From Bradyrhizobium japonicum USDA 6 (GTDB lineage: Bacteria > Pseudomonadota > Alphaproteobacteria > Rhizobiales > Xanthobacteraceae): a DNA stretch of 64,000 nt. A program made the position numbers and the translations under genes. Under the pieces are notes generated by a model that saw only the letters and a program-made list of their open reading frames with translations, was not told where the DNA came from and did no database searches. This document shows, piece by piece, positions 34,789 through 44,342 of this stretch; the first letter of the stretch is position 1; each line of letters opens with the position of its first letter. Location: contig NC_017249.1 in assembly GCF_000284375.1 (NCBI RefSeq), positions 7,371,001 through 7,435,000 on the forward strand, written 5' to 3'.

Positions 34789-35643
34789 ATGGCCCGCAGG
34801 TTTTCCGCTCCCTATCAGTCGGAGCCCGTGTCCAGCCTCGCGACCTGGGCGCGTAATCTGGCCGTGTTCGCGGTGGTGGCAGTGGCGGTCTCGATCATCA
34901 TCGTCCGCTTCGACTTCCTGGAGATGAAACCGGCGCTGATGACGTTCTTCGGCGGGCTCGCGATCGCCGGCCTCTCGATCCTGTTTGGGCTCGCGGGCTT
35001 TGCGGCGATCTGGCAGAACGGCTCGCGCGGCATGGGGCGCATCCTGCTCGCCTTCCTCATCAACGGCGCGATCCTCGCTTATCCCGCTTATCTCGCCCTG
35101 CAATACCGCAAGCTGCCGCCGATCTACGACATCACAACCAACCCGATCGACCCGCCGCGCTTCGACGCGCTCGCGCACCTGCGCACCGGCGATGGCACCA
35201 ACACCGCGGTCTATGCCGGCCTCTATTCGGCCGAGCAGCAGCGCCAATTCTACCCGGACATCGAGCCGATCGAGCTGGAGATCCCGGTCGATCGGGCCTA
35301 TGCGATCGCGCGCCAGCTCGTCATCAAGCGCAAATGGCTCGTCATCGACGAGCGCGAGCCGCAACCGCCGCGCCGTATCGGCCGCATCGAGGCGGTGGCG
35401 CGGACGCCGATCATGGGGTTCCGCGAGGACATCTCGATCCGGGTGGTGCCCGACGGGGACGATTCCCGCGTCGATATCCGCTCGGCGTCGCGCTATTTCG
35501 ACAGTGATCTCGGCAGCAACGCCGCGCGCATCAAAAAATTCATCGACGATCTCAACACCGCCGCCGACGCCGACGCGCTGAAACCGGTGAAGAAGACGCC
35601 GGTCGCGCCGCCGAAGGCACCGGCGAAGACGGTGAAGAAGTAG
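34789..35643 (+). CDS. DUF1499 domain membrane protein
   Basis: A 284-residue protein with three hydrophobic segments in the first 110 residues (AVFAVVAVAVSIIIV; GLAIAGLSILFGLAGFAAIW; ILLAFLINGAILAYPAYLAL), then a soluble DUF1499 domain (PIYDITTNPIDPPRF...LEIPVDRAYAIARQLVIKRKWLVI...TPIMGFREDISIRVVPDGDDSRVDIRSASRYFDSDLGSNAARIKKFIDDL) and a Lys/Pro-rich tail. DUF1499 has no established biochemical role. The soluble domain probably faces the periplasm. Confidence 0.85.
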   Translation: MARRFSAPYQSEPVSSLATWARNLAVFAVVAVAVSIIIVRFDFLEMKPALMTFFGGLAIAGLSILFGLAGFAAIWQNGSRGMGRILLAFLINGAILAYPAYLALQYRKLPPIYDITTNPIDPPRFDALAHLRTGDGTNTAVYAGLYSAEQQRQFYPDIEPIELEIPVDRAYAIARQLVIKRKWLVIDEREPQPPRRIGRIEAVARTPIMGFREDISIRVVPDGDDSRVDIRSASRYFDSDLGSNAARIKKFIDDLNTAADADALKPVKKTPVAPPKAPAKTVKK

Positions 35644-35644
35644 C

Positions 35645-35696
35645 CCCGCTGTCATTCCGGGGCGATGCGCAGCATCGAGCCCGGAATGACGAGAAG
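35645..35696. repeat. Intergenic palindrome (CATTCCGGG family)
   Basis: GTCATTCCGGGGC near 35651 and GAGCCCGGAATGAC near 35679 form an inverted pair around GATGCGCAGCATCG, itself a hairpin. It lies between convergent genes and may serve as a terminator. A related, shorter copy is at 38087-38126. Confidence 0.7.
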
Positions 35697-36620
35697 CTAG
35701 GCCCCCGCCATTCGATACGTTCCACCGATCACGGGATCGCCGTCCGTCGTCACCACGCCGCGCGCGACCAGATCTTCCAGATGCGCCAGGACCGAATAGC
35801 CTGCGGCCGTCGTCAGCCTGGGATCGATGCCGATATAGATCGCGCGCACCATGGTCGGGATATCGGCCTCGCCCTTGGCGAGGCGATGCAGGATCGAGGC
35901 TTCGCGCGCCTTGCGGTGGCGGATCAGGAAGCGCACGAAGCGCTGGCCGTCCGGGATCTCCGGGCCGTGGCCGGAGAAATACAGATCTTCCTCGCGCGCG
36001 GCGAGGCGGTCGAGCGACTCCATGTAGTCGATCATCGAGCCGTCGGGCGGCGCCACGATCGAGGTCGACCAGCCCATCACGTGATCGCCGACGAAGTTGA
36101 ATTTCCGTTCGGGCCAGGCGAAGGCGAGATGATTGGCGGTGTGGCCGGGCGTCGCCACGGCCTCCAGACGCCAGCCGGCACCCTCGACGACGTCGCCATG
36201 GGCGATCCTGATATCGGGCGCGAAATCGCGGTCGGCGCCGGACTCCGGATTGTGCTTCTCGCTCTCGAAGCGCGGTCGCGAGGCACGGTGCGGGCCTTCG
36301 GCATAGACAGGCGCGCCGGTCGCCTGCTTGATCCGCGCGGTGTTCGGCGAATGGTCGCGATGGGTGTGGGTGACGAAGATATGGCTCACCGTCTCGCCGC
36401 GCACGGCAGCGAGCAGCGCCGCCGCATGCGCCTCGTCGTCCGGGCCGGGATCGATGATCGCGACGTTGCCTTGGCCCACGATGTAGCTGACCGTGCCGGT
36501 GAAGGTGAACGGGCTCGGATTGTTACAGAGCACGCGCCGCACGCCGGGACGGACTTCCTCGACGACACCGGCCTTGAGCGGAAAGTTGCGGTTGAACGGG
36601 ATGTCGTCGTTCTCGGACAT
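35697..36620 (-). CDS. MBL-fold metallo-hydrolase
   Basis: A 307-residue metallo-beta-lactamase-fold protein with the metal motif THTHRDHS (the HxHxDH site), GHTANH, FNFVGDHVMGW and a terminal GHGPEI. A C-terminal winged-helix-like segment (about 240-300) is as in LACTB2/glyoxalase II-like hydrolases. The start is ATG 36620 (MSENDDIPFNRNFPLKAG); the frame upstream is palindromic repeat. It could be a thioesterase or ribonuclease-like enzyme; substrate unknown. Confidence 0.87.
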   Translation of the reverse strand: MSENDDIPFNRNFPLKAGVVEEVRPGVRRVLCNNPSPFTFTGTVSYIVGQGNVAIIDPGPDDEAHAAALLAAVRGETVSHIFVTHTHRDHSPNTARIKQATGAPVYAEGPHRASRPRFESEKHNPESGADRDFAPDIRIAHGDVVEGAGWRLEAVATPGHTANHLAFAWPERKFNFVGDHVMGWSTSIVAPPDGSMIDYMESLDRLAAREEDLYFSGHGPEIPDGQRFVRFLIRHRKAREASILHRLAKGEADIPTMVRAIYIGIDPRLTTAAGYSVLAHLEDLVARGVVTTDGDPVIGGTYRMAGA

Positions 36621-36644
36621 GGCTTGCTCATTCCTTGCTGACTT

Positions 36645-36727
36645 CGTCATGCCCGGCCTTGTGCCGGGCATCCACGTTCTTCGCGTGGTTTAAGACGTGG
36701 ATGGCCGGGACAAGCCCGGCCATGACG
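36645..36727. repeat. Intergenic palindrome (TCATGCCCGGCC family)
   Basis: CGTCATGCCCGGCCTTGTGCCGGGCATCCACG near 36648 pairs with GTGGATGGCCGGGACAAGCCCGGCCATGACG ending near 36727; an inner CACGTTCTTCGCGTGG hairpin lies between. It is related to the element at 21778-21905. Confidence 0.75.
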
Positions 36728-36776
36728 CAATTGGAGAGTTCAGTCGCATCCCATGCCCATGCCGAGGCGCGCCGGC

Positions 36777-37991
<1,215 letters not shown>

Positions 37992-38086
37992 GAAACGTCC
38001 TTTCGTCTGGTTCCGTCAAATTTGCCCGACAAAGTAAAGCGCCGCGGCAACAAGTGCAATTGCGTTGCAGATGGATGGCTCTGCGC

Positions 38087-38126
38087 AAATCCCGGGGATG
38101 CGCAGCGCGCGCCCCGGAATGACAGC
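38087..38126. repeat. Short intergenic palindrome (CCGGGG/CCCCGG)
   Basis: CCGGGGATGCGCAGCGCGCGCCCCGG with a GCGC centre lies between gcdH and ribB (same strand). It is related to the element at 35645-35696 and ends next to the ribB stop codon. Confidence 0.6.
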
Positions 38127-38127
38127 G

Positions 38128-39204
38128 CTAGCTTTCAAGCTGCTCGTTGGCGACGATCTCGATGCCGAAGCCGGACAGGCCCTTGTAGTCGTGCACCGAT
38201 GAGGTGAGATGGCGGATCGAGGTGACGCCGAGATCGCGCAGGATCTGTGCGCCGACACCGACCTCGCGCCACTGGCGGTTGCGGTCCGCCTCGGTCGCGC
38301 TCTCATCGGGCAGCGGGGCAACGGGGACACCGGCGGCGCCGTCGCGCAGGTAGACCAAGACGCCACGGCCGGACTTCTTGAAGTGCTCGAGCACTGCCGC
38401 CATGCGCTTGTGGCCGGTGAAGATGTCCTTGACGATGTTGGGCTTGTGGAAGCGCGTCAGCACGTTCTTGCCGTCGCCGACGCCGTTATAGACGAACGCG
38501 ACGTGGGCGATGGAATCGAACGGCGAGCGGTAGGCATAGCCCTGGAGCGGGCCGATCGGGCTGTCGGTGACGAAGGTCGAGACCCGCTCGATCAGCTTCT
38601 CGCGCACCTGGCGATAGGCGATCATGTCGGCGATGGTGACGTGCTTGAGCTTATGCTGAGCCGCGAAGCGGGCGACCTGCTCGCCCTTCATCACGCTGCC
38701 GTCGTCGTTCATCAGTTCGCTGATGACGCCGACCGGCGGCAGGCCGGAGAGCTTGCACAGATCGACCGCGGCCTCGGTATGGCCGGAGCGCAAGAGCACG
38801 CCGCCGTCCTTGGCGATCAGCGGGAAGATGTGGCCCGGACGGGCGAAATCGTTGGCGCCGACATTGGGATTGGACAGCGCGCGGCAGCACGAGGCGCGCT
38901 CCTCGGCCGAGATGCCGGTACCGCCGTCGGGCTTGTAGTCGATCGAAACCGTGAACGCGGTGGTGTGCGCGGAATCATTGTGGGCCACCATCGGATCGAG
39001 CCGGAGGCGGCGCGCGTCCTCGGTGGTCACGGGCGCGCAGACGATGCCGGAGGTATGGCGGATGATGAACGCCATCTTCTCGGCGGTGCAGAGCGAGGCG
39101 GCGACGATCAGATCGCCCTCGCCCTCGCGGTCCTCGTCGTCGGTGACGACCACGAGCTCACCCCGGGCAAAGGCCTGCAAGACTTCCTGAACGTTATCGG
39201 GCAT
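38128..39204 (-). CDS. ribB: 3,4-dihydroxy-2-butanone 4-phosphate synthase with degenerate GTP cyclohydrolase II domain
   Basis: A 358-residue protein with the RibBA layout. The RibB half (1-205) is intact: VVVTDDEDREGEGDLIVAA, HTSGIVCAP, ARPGHIFPLIAKDGGVLLRSGHTEAAVDL and GVISELMNDDG. It makes the four-carbon riboflavin precursor from ribulose 5-phosphate. The RibA-like half (about 210-350) keeps FKKSGRGVLVYLR and LGVTSIRHLT but lacks the CxxDxxxSxxCxC-type zinc cysteines and catalytic core of GTP cyclohydrolase II, so it is unlikely to use GTP. A separate RibA would be needed. I saw no FMN riboswitch upstream. Confidence 0.9.
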   Translation of the reverse strand: MPDNVQEVLQAFARGELVVVTDDEDREGEGDLIVAASLCTAEKMAFIIRHTSGIVCAPVTTEDARRLRLDPMVAHNDSAHTTAFTVSIDYKPDGGTGISAEERASCCRALSNPNVGANDFARPGHIFPLIAKDGGVLLRSGHTEAAVDLCKLSGLPPVGVISELMNDDGSVMKGEQVARFAAQHKLKHVTIADMIAYRQVREKLIERVSTFVTDSPIGPLQGYAYRSPFDSIAHVAFVYNGVGDGKNVLTRFHKPNIVKDIFTGHKRMAAVLEHFKKSGRGVLVYLRDGAAGVPVAPLPDESATEADRNRQWREVGVGAQILRDLGVTSIRHLTSSVHDYKGLSGFGIEIVANEQLES

Positions 39205-39394
39205 TTCCCAATCTCTATCGGTTATGGCCGGGAGGCTTAGCCGGACGCCTTAGCCGGACTTGGCCCCAAGCGCTAGTGTCCTGGACGCAACCGCATATGC
39301 CTGATGGCGGACCGGCCCACGGGTCTAAGGCTTGCACCGAAGATACCAGGGATATAGGCGCACATGGCCCGGACGGAAAGCGGCCGCGCCGCCT

Positions 39395-41125
39395 TCAGGG
39401 CAGCACTTCGCGCCGCTCGCCGAGCCGGACATCGAGCTCGGTCCGCTTGTCGGCCAACAGCCCGGCCTGGGCCGCTTCGATCACGGTAAACAGCTCATGA
39501 GCGTCGCTGAGCCGGGTCACCGTGACGTAGCTGGCGCCGGCCGCGTAGAGCTCGCCCACATCCGACAAAAGATCGGCCGTGGCGACGATCATGGCGGTCG
39601 GGTTGAGGGTGCGGACATGGCGGACCAGCTTCTCGTTGCTGGCGCCCTTGAGAAGGGCGTCCGGCACGCTGAGGATGATCATCTCGGACTTGCCGACGCC
39701 GGCATGGAGCAGCGTGTCGGCGCTGCTGATGTCGCCATAGATCACGTGCAGGCCGCGCGACAGCAGCGTCTTGTACACATTGGGGTTGAAGTCGATCACG
39801 GTGATCTGCTCGAGCAGCACCGGCGCCTGCCGTTCGATCTCGGCCAGCAGCGCGCTCGCCGCACGGAAAAAGCCGAGAATGACGATGCGGCGGGCCTCGC
39901 CATGGCCGCCCTCGTGCCCCTCCTCGGCATGGCCGTTGCCATGGTCGAGGTCGCGCAGGCCGATCCGTTTCAGGGGGCCGATCGCCCAGCGGGTGATCTC
40001 GTCGCTGCGGGTCATCACGAAGGTCGAGAGCACCGCCAGCACCACGAAGGCGAAGGAGGCTGCGTTCGCCGTTTCGGCCGCGATGTGATGGTCGGCGACG
40101 CCGGTCTGGATCACCACCAGCGAGAACTCGGAGATCTGCGCGAGGTTAAGGGCCGGCAGCAGGCTGGCGCGCAGGCCCTGCTTCATCAGGTAGAGCGGGG
40201 CGAAGGTGGTGACGAGGCGGCTCACCACCGTGAACGCCGCGATCATCAAGGCAAGCCCGATCACGGAGAGGCCCGGCACGGGAATGGTCATGCCGAGCGC
40301 GACAAAGAACAACGTGATGAAGAAGTCGCGGAGCGTGGTGACCTTGGCGGTGACGTCGAGGGCGTAAGGAAAGGTCGACAGCGAAACGCCGGCGATCAAC
40401 GCACCCATCTCGCGCGAGAGCGAGAGCCGCTCCGCGGTCTCGGCGACGAGGAAGCACCAGGCGAGCGCGCCAAGCAGAATCAGCTCGGGGCGGCGGGCAA
40501 TCTGATGGAATAGGCGCGGCAGCACGTAGCGGCTGACCAGCAGCGCGGCGGCGACCAGCACCGCGACGCGGCCGATCGACAGCAGGATGACGCTGACCTC
40601 GAGATTGGCGAGGCTCGGCTGCACCGCCAGGAACAGGATGGCGAAGATGTCCTGGAGCACCAGCACACCGAGCGTGATGCGGCCGGGCAGCGTGTCGAGC
40701 TCGCGCTTCTCGTAGAGCACCTTGACGATGATCACGGTACTCGACAGCGCGCAGGCGACGCAGAGATAGACCGCATCGAAATGCCCACCGCCGAGCGACA
40801 AGCCGATGCCGACGAAGAACAGCACCCCGAGCACGCAACCGCCGATGAGCTGGCCGCCCGCCGCGAACAGGATCACCTTTCCCGCCCGCACGATCTTTTT
40901 CAGGTCGATCTCGAGCCCGATCATGAACAGCATGAAGATCAGGCCGAGCTCGGAAATGACGCTGATCGATTCCTGTGATTTGACCCAGCCGGCACCGAAT
41001 GGACCTATGCAGAAGCCGGCGATAAGGTAGGCCAGGATCAGCGGCTGCCGCGAAAAATGGGCGAGCAGGCCCAGCATCCAGGCAAACAGAATACAGAGAG
41101 TGATGTCGCGAATGAGTTCGTGCAT
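39395..41125 (-). CDS. Kef-type K+/H+ antiporter (CPA2) with C-terminal TrkA-N-like domain
   Basis: A 576-residue monovalent cation:proton antiporter-2 protein. Twelve or so membrane helices (residues 1-385) carry SELGLIFMLFMIGLEIDLKK and ALSSTVIIVKVLYEKRELDT, typical of CPA2; the C-terminal RCK-type domain (about 410-560) follows a His/Gly-rich linker (LDHGNGHAEEGHEGGHGEARR). The Rossmann glycine motif is changed to ILGFFRAASALL, so NAD(H) control may be weakened. The start is ATG 41125, giving MHELIRDITLCILFAWML. Probably exchanges K+ for H+ at the inner membrane. Confidence 0.9.
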   Translation of the reverse strand: MHELIRDITLCILFAWMLGLLAHFSRQPLILAYLIAGFCIGPFGAGWVKSQESISVISELGLIFMLFMIGLEIDLKKIVRAGKVILFAAGGQLIGGCVLGVLFFVGIGLSLGGGHFDAVYLCVACALSSTVIIVKVLYEKRELDTLPGRITLGVLVLQDIFAILFLAVQPSLANLEVSVILLSIGRVAVLVAAALLVSRYVLPRLFHQIARRPELILLGALAWCFLVAETAERLSLSREMGALIAGVSLSTFPYALDVTAKVTTLRDFFITLFFVALGMTIPVPGLSVIGLALMIAAFTVVSRLVTTFAPLYLMKQGLRASLLPALNLAQISEFSLVVIQTGVADHHIAAETANAASFAFVVLAVLSTFVMTRSDEITRWAIGPLKRIGLRDLDHGNGHAEEGHEGGHGEARRIVILGFFRAASALLAEIERQAPVLLEQITVIDFNPNVYKTLLSRGLHVIYGDISSADTLLHAGVGKSEMIILSVPDALLKGASNEKLVRHVRTLNPTAMIVATADLLSDVGELYAAGASYVTVTRLSDAHELFTVIEAAQAGLLADKRTELDVRLGERREVLP

Positions 41126-41192
41126 ACCAAATTGGTCCGTTTTGCCGCACCCTAGAGCCAGGTTGCGGGGCGGCAAGCGAGCAATTCGTCAC

Positions 41193-41720
41193 ATGCGAGC
41201 AGGGCTTTTCGCAGCAATGCTGCTATGTCCCCTCGCCTCTGCCGCGCCCGCAGCCGCGCAATCCAAGGTCAATATCGAACAAAACTTTGCCGATTCGCTC
41301 ACCACATTGCCGAAGGAGGAACTCGCAGTCTCCGGCGGGTTCTATGTGCCCGCCTATTCCAGCGTCGCGATGAGCCAGGGCAAACTACGTGTCGACTTCT
41401 CGGTGACGCTGAGCGTTCACAACGCCTCCGAGACCCAGCCGCTGGTGGTCAAACGCATCGCCTATTTCGACACCGCAGGCAAGCAGGTCGAGACCTACCT
41501 GAAGGGCCAGGTAGCGCTGAAGCCTCTGGCCACCGTCTCGATCTTCATTCCGACCGACGACGTGCGCGGGGGGACCGGGGCCAACTTTCTCGTCGACTGG
41601 GCCGCAACAGGCGAGATCGCCGAGCCAGTGGTCGAGGCCTTGATGGTTGGCGGCGTCGCCAATGCGCATTACGCTTTCATCAGCCAGGGCCGTCCGACGA
41701 GGACGGCCGGCAAGAAGTAA
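41193..41720 (+). CDS. DUF3124 domain secreted protein
   Basis: A 175-residue protein with a signal peptide (MRAGLFAAMLLCPLASAAPAAAQ) and the DUF3124 domain, including AVSGGFYVPAYSSVAMSQGKLRVDFSVTLSVHNASETQPLVVKRIAYFDTAGK and NFLVDWAA. It should be periplasmic and is a single beta-sandwich-like domain; function is unknown. The start at ATG 41193 is divergent from the Kef-type gene by 67 bases. Confidence 0.85.
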   Translation: MRAGLFAAMLLCPLASAAPAAAQSKVNIEQNFADSLTTLPKEELAVSGGFYVPAYSSVAMSQGKLRVDFSVTLSVHNASETQPLVVKRIAYFDTAGKQVETYLKGQVALKPLATVSIFIPTDDVRGGTGANFLVDWAATGEIAEPVVEALMVGGVANAHYAFISQGRPTRTAGKK

Positions 41721-41774
41721 GGTTGGCCGGCGCAAGGCCGGCCGCTCAACAAGAACAAAACGAGGAACGCCCCC

Positions 41775-43007
41775 ATGACGTCCAGCTTCGATTTCGCGCC
41801 CCTGTTTCCCGCAGGGCTGCCGGCCCCTTCCGCGCGCTGGACGGGCCTCGCCAAGTACAGTTTCGTCGGCGGCAACAACGATTCCGAGCAGTTGCCGCTC
41901 GACGGCCTGATCGAGGCAACCAATTCCGCCCTGCAAAAGGAAGGCCGCTCGCTTGCCACCTATGGGCTGGCGCACGGACCGCAGGGCTACCTGCCCTTGC
42001 GCGAATTCCTGGTGACAAAACTGAAGCGCGACGCCGGCATCAACTGCACGGTCGACGATCTCCTGATCGTCTCCGGCTCGCTCCAGGCGCTCGACCTCGT
42101 CAACGCGACGCTGCTGACACGCGGCGATACCGTGATCTTCGAGCAGGACAGCTATCAGGGCTCGTTGACCCGCCTGGCGCGGCTCGGGGTCAACGTCGTC
42201 GGTATCCCCCTCGACAAGGACGGCATGCGCATGGATGTGCTGGCCTCGACGCTGGCGGATCTCAAGGGCCGCGGCATCCGGCCTAAATACATCTACACCA
42301 TCCCGACCGTGCAGAACCCGACCGGCAGCATCATGCCGGAAAGTCGGCGCGCTGAACTGGTACGGCTCGCGGCCGAATATGGCGTGCCCATCTTCGAAGA
42401 CGATTGCTACGCCGATCTCGTCTGGTCGGGACAGCGGCCACCGGCGATCCACGCGATGAGCCCGAACGGCGGCGTGATCCATATCGGCTCGTTCTCGAAA
42501 TCGATCGCACCGGCGCTGCGCGTCGGCTTCATCGTCGCGCCCTGGGATGTGATGTCGCGCATGCTGGCGCTGAAGACGGACGCAGGCTCCGGCGCGCTGG
42601 AGCAGATGGTGCTGGCCGCCTATTGCAAGCCGCATTTCTCGACCCACGTGCCGGCCCTGACCAAGGCGCTGCGCACCAAGCTCGATACGCTGATGGAGGC
42701 TCTCAATGAGCAGTTCGGGACGGCGGCCGAGTTCGAGGAGCCCAAGGGCGGCATCTTCCTGTGGGTCAAGCTGCCCGACCAGGTCGATACGCTAAAACTC
42801 TATCAGGCCGCGCTCGCTGCCGGCGTCTCGATCAATCCGGGGCCGGAATGGTCGACCAACAAGCCCCATTCCAGCTCGCGGCTCAGGCTGTGCTTTGCGA
42901 GCCCCTCGCATCAGCAGATCCGTGAAGGCGTCGCCGTGCTCGCCGAGGTGTGCCGCAAGGAGTTCGGCGTGCCGGCCCGCAGCGCCAATGTGCAGAAGCG
43001 GGCCTAA
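41775..43007 (+). CDS. PLP-dependent aminotransferase (class I/II, 2-aminoadipate type)
   Basis: A 410-residue fold-type I aminotransferase. PLP motifs are YTIPTVQNPTGSIM (Asn/Gly), FEDDCYADLVW (Asp-x-Tyr) and the Schiff-base lysine in HIGSFSKSIAPALRVGF. The N-terminus NDSEQLPLDGLIEATN...YGLAHGPQGYLPLREFL is that of 2-aminoadipate/valine-pyruvate-like aminotransferases related to the MocR catalytic domain, without the DNA-binding part. It likely transfers amino groups from an aliphatic or aromatic amino acid to 2-oxoglutarate. Neighbour genes do not fix the substrate. Confidence 0.9.
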   Translation: MTSSFDFAPLFPAGLPAPSARWTGLAKYSFVGGNNDSEQLPLDGLIEATNSALQKEGRSLATYGLAHGPQGYLPLREFLVTKLKRDAGINCTVDDLLIVSGSLQALDLVNATLLTRGDTVIFEQDSYQGSLTRLARLGVNVVGIPLDKDGMRMDVLASTLADLKGRGIRPKYIYTIPTVQNPTGSIMPESRRAELVRLAAEYGVPIFEDDCYADLVWSGQRPPAIHAMSPNGGVIHIGSFSKSIAPALRVGFIVAPWDVMSRMLALKTDAGSGALEQMVLAAYCKPHFSTHVPALTKALRTKLDTLMEALNEQFGTAAEFEEPKGGIFLWVKLPDQVDTLKLYQAALAAGVSINPGPEWSTNKPHSSSRLRLCFASPSHQQIREGVAVLAEVCRKEFGVPARSANVQKRA

Positions 43008-43015
43008 GGCTCGCT

Positions 43016-43321
43016 TCAAGCCACCTGAGGCTGGCTGCCGTGGATCGCGGAGGCCAGCCGCAGCAGCAGGACGATCGAGACATTGCCCTTGCCCGCCTCG
43101 ATCTGGGCGATGTAGCGCTCGGAAATCCCGGAGCGGCGGGCCAGCTCCCGGCGCGACAGCTCGCACCGCGCGCGCGAGGACCTCAAGCGCTCGCCCAGCT
43201 CGGCCAGGAACGCGGTCTCGGAATAAGGCGGCACGGCACAGCTCCCCGGCAGTACCTCGCCCGCGAAATCCACGACTTGATTCAGCATCGCTCTCACCAA
43301 CTTCGCCTTCGGGAGCGCCAT
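43016..43321 (-). CDS. XRE-type helix-turn-helix protein, BoxR/BzdR-like but lacking the shikimate-kinase-like domain
   Basis: About 101 residues. The C-terminal 60 (LAELGERLRSSRARCELSRRELARRSGISERYIAQIEAGKGNVSIVLLLRLASAIH) are a clear Cro/C1 helix-turn-helix of the kind found at the N-terminus of BoxR/BzdR, benzoyl-CoA regulators that continue with a shikimate-kinase-like ligand domain. Here the protein ends right after the HTH. ATG 43321 is chosen for its AGGGG site five bases upstream. It may be a short stand-alone regulator or the remains of a longer gene. Confidence 0.8.
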   Translation of the reverse strand: MALPKAKLVRAMLNQVVDFAGEVLPGSCAVPPYSETAFLAELGERLRSSRARCELSRRELARRSGISERYIAQIEAGKGNVSIVLLLRLASAIHGSQPQVA

Positions 43322-43445
43322 CCTACCCCTTGATACGACCGGCCTCATTGACGCGGATCAAATTCATGAGTGATTGCCGGCTCGCGTGGACGATCGCGCG
43401 CGGGATGCTACACTTGGACTTGTTCGAGGCGGGGTTTTTCAGGAC

Positions 43446-43898
43446 ATGACGCGTTGTCTAGGCTGCCGGATCGCGGCGGCGATGCTGTGGATTGCGTTCA
43501 CGCCAGCGGCCGGCGCCGAGACGCTTGCGGCGACGGTCGAGCAATGGGGCCTGCTCGGCTCATGGGCGGTCGATTGCGCGGCCCGGCCCGACCGCGACAA
43601 GGGCTCGCTGTTGACTTACGAGATCAGGAAGGACGGCCGGGTGATGTACCGGCGCGATTTCGGCGAAGCCAGGGACGAGAACGAAGTGGTGTCCGCTACG
43701 GTCGAAGCCGAGGGCCTGCTCAATGTGATGGTTTACTTCCGCTCGCTGCACCAGACGCGTGAGTTCGGGCTGCTGCTGGCGAAGGATGGCAGCCTGCGTG
43801 CGATCTACAATCGCAGCGAGCGCGGTGTGTACACGATTCGGGACGGCAACTACGTCGCGACAGGCGCGCCGACACCAACGCAGCAACGCTGCGATTGA
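43446..43898 (+). CDS. Hypothetical secreted protein
   Basis: A 150-residue protein with a signal peptide (MTRCLGCRIAAAMLWIAFTPAAGAE). The mature part begins LAATVEQWGLLGSWAVDCAARPDRDKGSLLTYEI and forms alternating beta strands ending TPTQQRCD; two cysteines (VDC, RC) could form a disulfide. WGLLGSWAVDC is a recurring motif in small periplasmic proteins of this group. Function unknown. ATG 43446 has an AGGAC site immediately upstream. Confidence 0.75.
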   Translation: MTRCLGCRIAAAMLWIAFTPAAGAETLAATVEQWGLLGSWAVDCAARPDRDKGSLLTYEIRKDGRVMYRRDFGEARDENEVVSATVEAEGLLNVMVYFRSLHQTREFGLLLAKDGSLRAIYNRSERGVYTIRDGNYVATGAPTPTQQRCD

Positions 43899-43909
43899 GC
43901 ATCACGTTT

Positions 43910-43957
43910 GAGCATGATCGCTCGGAAAACCGCTTCACACTTTTCCGGATCATGCTC
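43910..43957. repeat. Inverted repeat GAGCATGATC...GATCATGCTC
   Basis: A 10-bp perfect arm GAGCATGATC (43910-43919)/GATCATGCTC (43948-43957), with an inner GGAAAA/TTTTCC pair around CCGCTTCACAC. A damaged relative lies at about 25312-25338. It is probably a dispersed palindromic element and may terminate the upstream gene. Confidence 0.75.
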
Positions 43958-43996
43958 CGTCTGAACATCCATTCAGAATTCTCTTCCAGTTCCTCC

Positions 43997-44021
43997 GGAA
44001 CGTTCGCACACATGCGTCGTT
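43997..44021 (+). promoter_or_regulatory. Perfect EcfG-type promoter GGAAC-N16-CGTT
   Basis: GGAAC (43997-44001) and CGTT (44018-44021) are separated by exactly 16 bases, the alphaproteobacterial general stress (EcfG) promoter pattern. It is 30 bases before the start codon of the small secreted gene at 44052. Confidence 0.7.
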
Positions 44022-44051
44022 CTCATGTGCATTGCATTGGAGGAGGACATC

Positions 44052-44273
44052 ATGAAGAAGCTTGGTTATGTGGTTGCGGCTCTCGGCGCGCTCGCGATCG
44101 TTGCACCGACGATGGCGAATGCCGAAACGGTGGTGATCAAGAACGGCTACCATCATGGCTACGGCGCCCGCGCCGAAATGCGCGAGCATCGCGACCACGG
44201 CTGGCATCGCGGCTGGCACCATCGCGACCGGGTCGTCGTGGTCAAGCGCGGTCACCGTCACCATTGGGATTGA
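44052..44273 (+). CDS. Small secreted histidine-rich protein
   Basis: A 73-residue preprotein: signal peptide MKKLGYVVAALGALAIVAPTMANAE, then a short mature part very rich in His, Arg and Gly (GYHHGYGARAEMREHRDHGWHRGWHHRDR ... RGHRHHWD). Such a tail could bind metal ions or coat the envelope; neither is shown. AGGAGGAC is placed ideally before ATG 44052. A likely EcfG promoter lies 30 bases upstream and a terminator follows, so it is probably a single-gene, stress-induced unit. Confidence 0.85.
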   Translation: MKKLGYVVAALGALAIVAPTMANAETVVIKNGYHHGYGARAEMREHRDHGWHRGWHHRDRVVVVKRGHRHHWD

Positions 44274-44290
44274 TGCGCAACACATCATGA

Positions 44291-44316
44291 AAATGGCCCC
44301 TCGCGGGGCCATTTCT
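44291..44316 (+). terminator. Rho-independent terminator
   Basis: AAATGGCCCC/GGGGCCATTT stem with a TCGC loop, followed by CTTTGC, 17 bases after the stop of the histidine-rich protein gene. Confidence 0.8.
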
Positions 44317-44342
44317 TTGCGTATTCGCAACGTTCGGCGAGA

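Noticed and set aside
39205..39394. FMN riboswitch before ribB
   Set aside because: I looked for the conserved RFN elements on the minus strand and did not find them.
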